DNA of 64,000 nucleotides from Sphingomonas psychrotolerans (GTDB lineage: Bacteria > Pseudomonadota > Alphaproteobacteria > Sphingomonadales > Sphingomonadaceae), in contig NZ_CP024923.1 in the NCBI RefSeq assembly GCF_002796605.1, positions 3,603,501-3,667,500 of the forward strand, written 5' to 3'. The notes under the pieces were generated by a model, which saw only the letters and a list, made by a program, of their open reading frames with translations, was not told where the DNA came from and ran no database searches. The translations under genes and the position numbers were made by a program. This document shows, in pieces, positions 62,852 through 64,000 of the stretch (position 1 is its first letter; every line of letters starts with the position of its first letter).

Positions 62852-63898
62852 GTGCCCGACAACGTCCCTCGCGCAATCGCCGCCCCTCTGCTCAAATGGT
62901 ATGACGCCCATGCGCGCGATTTGCCGTGGCGGGCGCGGCCGGGAGCCAACGCGCCCGACCCCTATCGCGTGTGGCTAAGCGAAGTGATGCTCCAGCAGAC
63001 CCAGGTCGCGAGCGTCATCCCCTATTTCGAGAAGTTCACGGCGCGCTGGCCGAGCTTCGAAGCATTGGCAGCTGCGGAGGATGCAGAGCTGATGGCGGCC
63101 TGGGCCGGGCTTGGTTATTATGCCCGGGCACGCAATTTGCTCGCCTGCGCCCGCGAAGTCGCCGCACGTGCGCGCATCCCGGAGACCGAAGCCGAGTTGC
63201 TCGGCCTGCCCGGCATCGGCGGCTATACCGCTGCGGCGATCGCCGCGATCGCCTTTGGTCAGCGCGCGGTGGTGGTCGACGCCAATGTGGAACGGGTGGT
63301 AACGCGACTGTTTGCGGTGACCGAGCCGCTGCCCGGGGTCCGGCCGAGGATCCGCTCGCTCACTGATTCGATCACCCCCGACGCCCGCGCGGGCGATTTC
63401 GCCCAGGCGATGATGGACCTGGGCTCCGGCATCTGCACGCCCCGCGCCCCGCGCTGCCTTGCCTGCCCGTTGCACGGGCAATGCGACGGCTTCGCCACCG
63501 GCGCGCCCGAGACGTTCCCGGTCAAGGCCGCGAAGCTGCCCAAGCCGCAGCGCTATGGCACTATGTTCTGGATCGAGCGCGACCACCGCGTGCTGCTCGT
63601 CCGCCGCCCGGCAAAGGGCCTGCTCGGCGGCATGCGCGCCTTGCCGACCGGGCCGTGGGGCGATTTGCCGCCTGGCCTCGCCGGCGCGCCGTTCGCGGCC
63701 GATTGGCGGCTGCTCGACGCGCAGGTTCGCCACGGTTTCACGCATTTCAACCTCGACGTGGCGCTTGCGGCTGCAACAATCGCGGCGCACACAGACGCGC
63801 CGGAGGGCGAATGGTGGCCGGTCGCCGACGTGGAAGCGGCGGGACTACCGACGGTGTTCGCCAAGGCGGTGAGGGTGTTCGGGAGGATGCATGCATAG
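62852..63898 (+). CDS. mutY: A/G-specific adenine DNA glycosylase
   Basis: This 348-residue enzyme removes adenine opposite 8-oxoguanine. It has the catalytic Glu in SEVMLQQTQV, the HhH motif LPGIGGYTAAAIAAIAF followed by the Asp in VVDANVERV, and the 4Fe-4S cluster cysteines in ICTPRAPRCLACPLHGQC. A C-terminal NUDIX-like domain recognises 8-oxoG (MFWIERDHRVLLVRRPAKGLLGGM). The start is GTG 62852 with GGCGGGG upstream. Its end overlaps the next ORF start by eight bases. Confidence 0.96.
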   Translation: MPDNVPRAIAAPLLKWYDAHARDLPWRARPGANAPDPYRVWLSEVMLQQTQVASVIPYFEKFTARWPSFEALAAAEDAELMAAWAGLGYYARARNLLACAREVAARARIPETEAELLGLPGIGGYTAAAIAAIAFGQRAVVVDANVERVVTRLFAVTEPLPGVRPRIRSLTDSITPDARAGDFAQAMMDLGSGICTPRAPRCLACPLHGQCDGFATGAPETFPVKAAKLPKPQRYGTMFWIERDHRVLLVRRPAKGLLGGMRALPTGPWGDLPPGLAGAPFAADWRLLDAQVRHGFTHFNLDVALAAATIAAHTDAPEGEWWPVADVEAAGLPTVFAKAVRVFGRMHA

Positions 63899-64000
63899 CT
63901 GGCGGATATTCGGATCGATCGCGGCGCTGGCGCTCGCCAGTCCGGCCTGGCCACAAGCGACAGTGCCGCTGCCGTCGCGGACAGACCAAAGTCAGTCCGC
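63891..64000 (+). CDS. Secreted protein, N-terminal fragment (runs off window)
   Basis: ATG 63891 lies inside the last codons of mutY in another frame, with GGAGG upstream at good spacing. The 36 visible codons read as a signal peptide (SWRIFGSIAALALASPAWPQ) and the beginning of a mature protein. No family can be assigned from this piece. The overlap suggests translational coupling to mutY. Confidence 0.65.
   Translation, partial: MHSWRIFGSIAALALASPAWPQATVPLPSRTDQSQS

Overview
The window looks like chromosomal DNA from a sphingomonad (Sphingomonadales, Alphaproteobacteria). The evidence is high GC, a cyo quinol oxidase operon followed by SURF1 and a RegB/RegA-type redox pair, a CcrM-type GANTC methyltransferase, split pntAA/pntAB/pntB transhydrogenase genes, a 45-residue aa3 oxidase subunit IV, a TonB receptor beside a beta-propeller phytase, and very compact operons. 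This is an inference from gene content; there is no rRNA, and no phage, IS element or CRISPR array was seen.

Layout. 1-7.0 kb: a LysM/FecR surface protein (cut by the window edge) with an OmpR-type regulator, a divergent single-domain response regulator, and a large autotransporter. 7.0-13.6 kb: one minus-strand operon cyoABCD-surf1-regB-regA, in which regB carries an apparent 1-base deletion that fuses it in frame to regA. 13.8-24.7 kb: an MHS-type transporter, secreted proteins of unknown function, DUF1080, DUF2339, GST, a divergent DapF, DUF4861, a divergent DUF6456/HTH pair, and a small secreted protein. 24.7-29.8 kb: tRNA-Val(UAC), an unusual MarR-type regulator, and the pnt operon, which carries an inserted AT-richer secreted-protein gene. 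29.9-36.6 kb: a sigma54 activator, a GT39-like membrane glycosyltransferase, a DUF7336 gene, an SDR, FolP and CcrM. 36.6-48 kb: TldD, a zinc-finger protein, an ABC ATPase, NadB, a beta-lactamase-like hydrolase, a 2OG oxygenase, PolA and a polysaccharide flippase. 48-57.2 kb: phytase/TonB receptor, IspB-type polyprenyl synthase, chorismate mutase, a lipoprotein, and a GH130-GH13-GT4 cluster. 57.3-64 kb: a four-gene operon dciA-dsbA-dsbA-smc, divergent mutY, and the start of one more secreted protein.

How the genes fit together. The respiratory block couples a bo3 oxidase to the redox sensor pair that typically controls such oxidases. The window is also rich in DNA and cell-cycle functions (ccrM, polA, dciA, smc, mutY). 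Several control regions hold clear sequence signals: three tandem TTTACA-type sites between the divergent regulators at 1.9-2.5 kb, short perfect dyads upstream of cyoA, the HTH gene and the MarR-type gene, and a cluster of GANTC sites upstream of ccrM. Intergenic hairpin repeats of one or two related families occur at about 36.8, 38.7, 42.7 and 54.5 kb.

No wholly new system is proven. The best candidates for follow-up are the regB-regA fusion frameshift, the foreign-looking gene inside the pnt operon, the TTTACA operator array, and the GH130-GH13-GT4 cluster.
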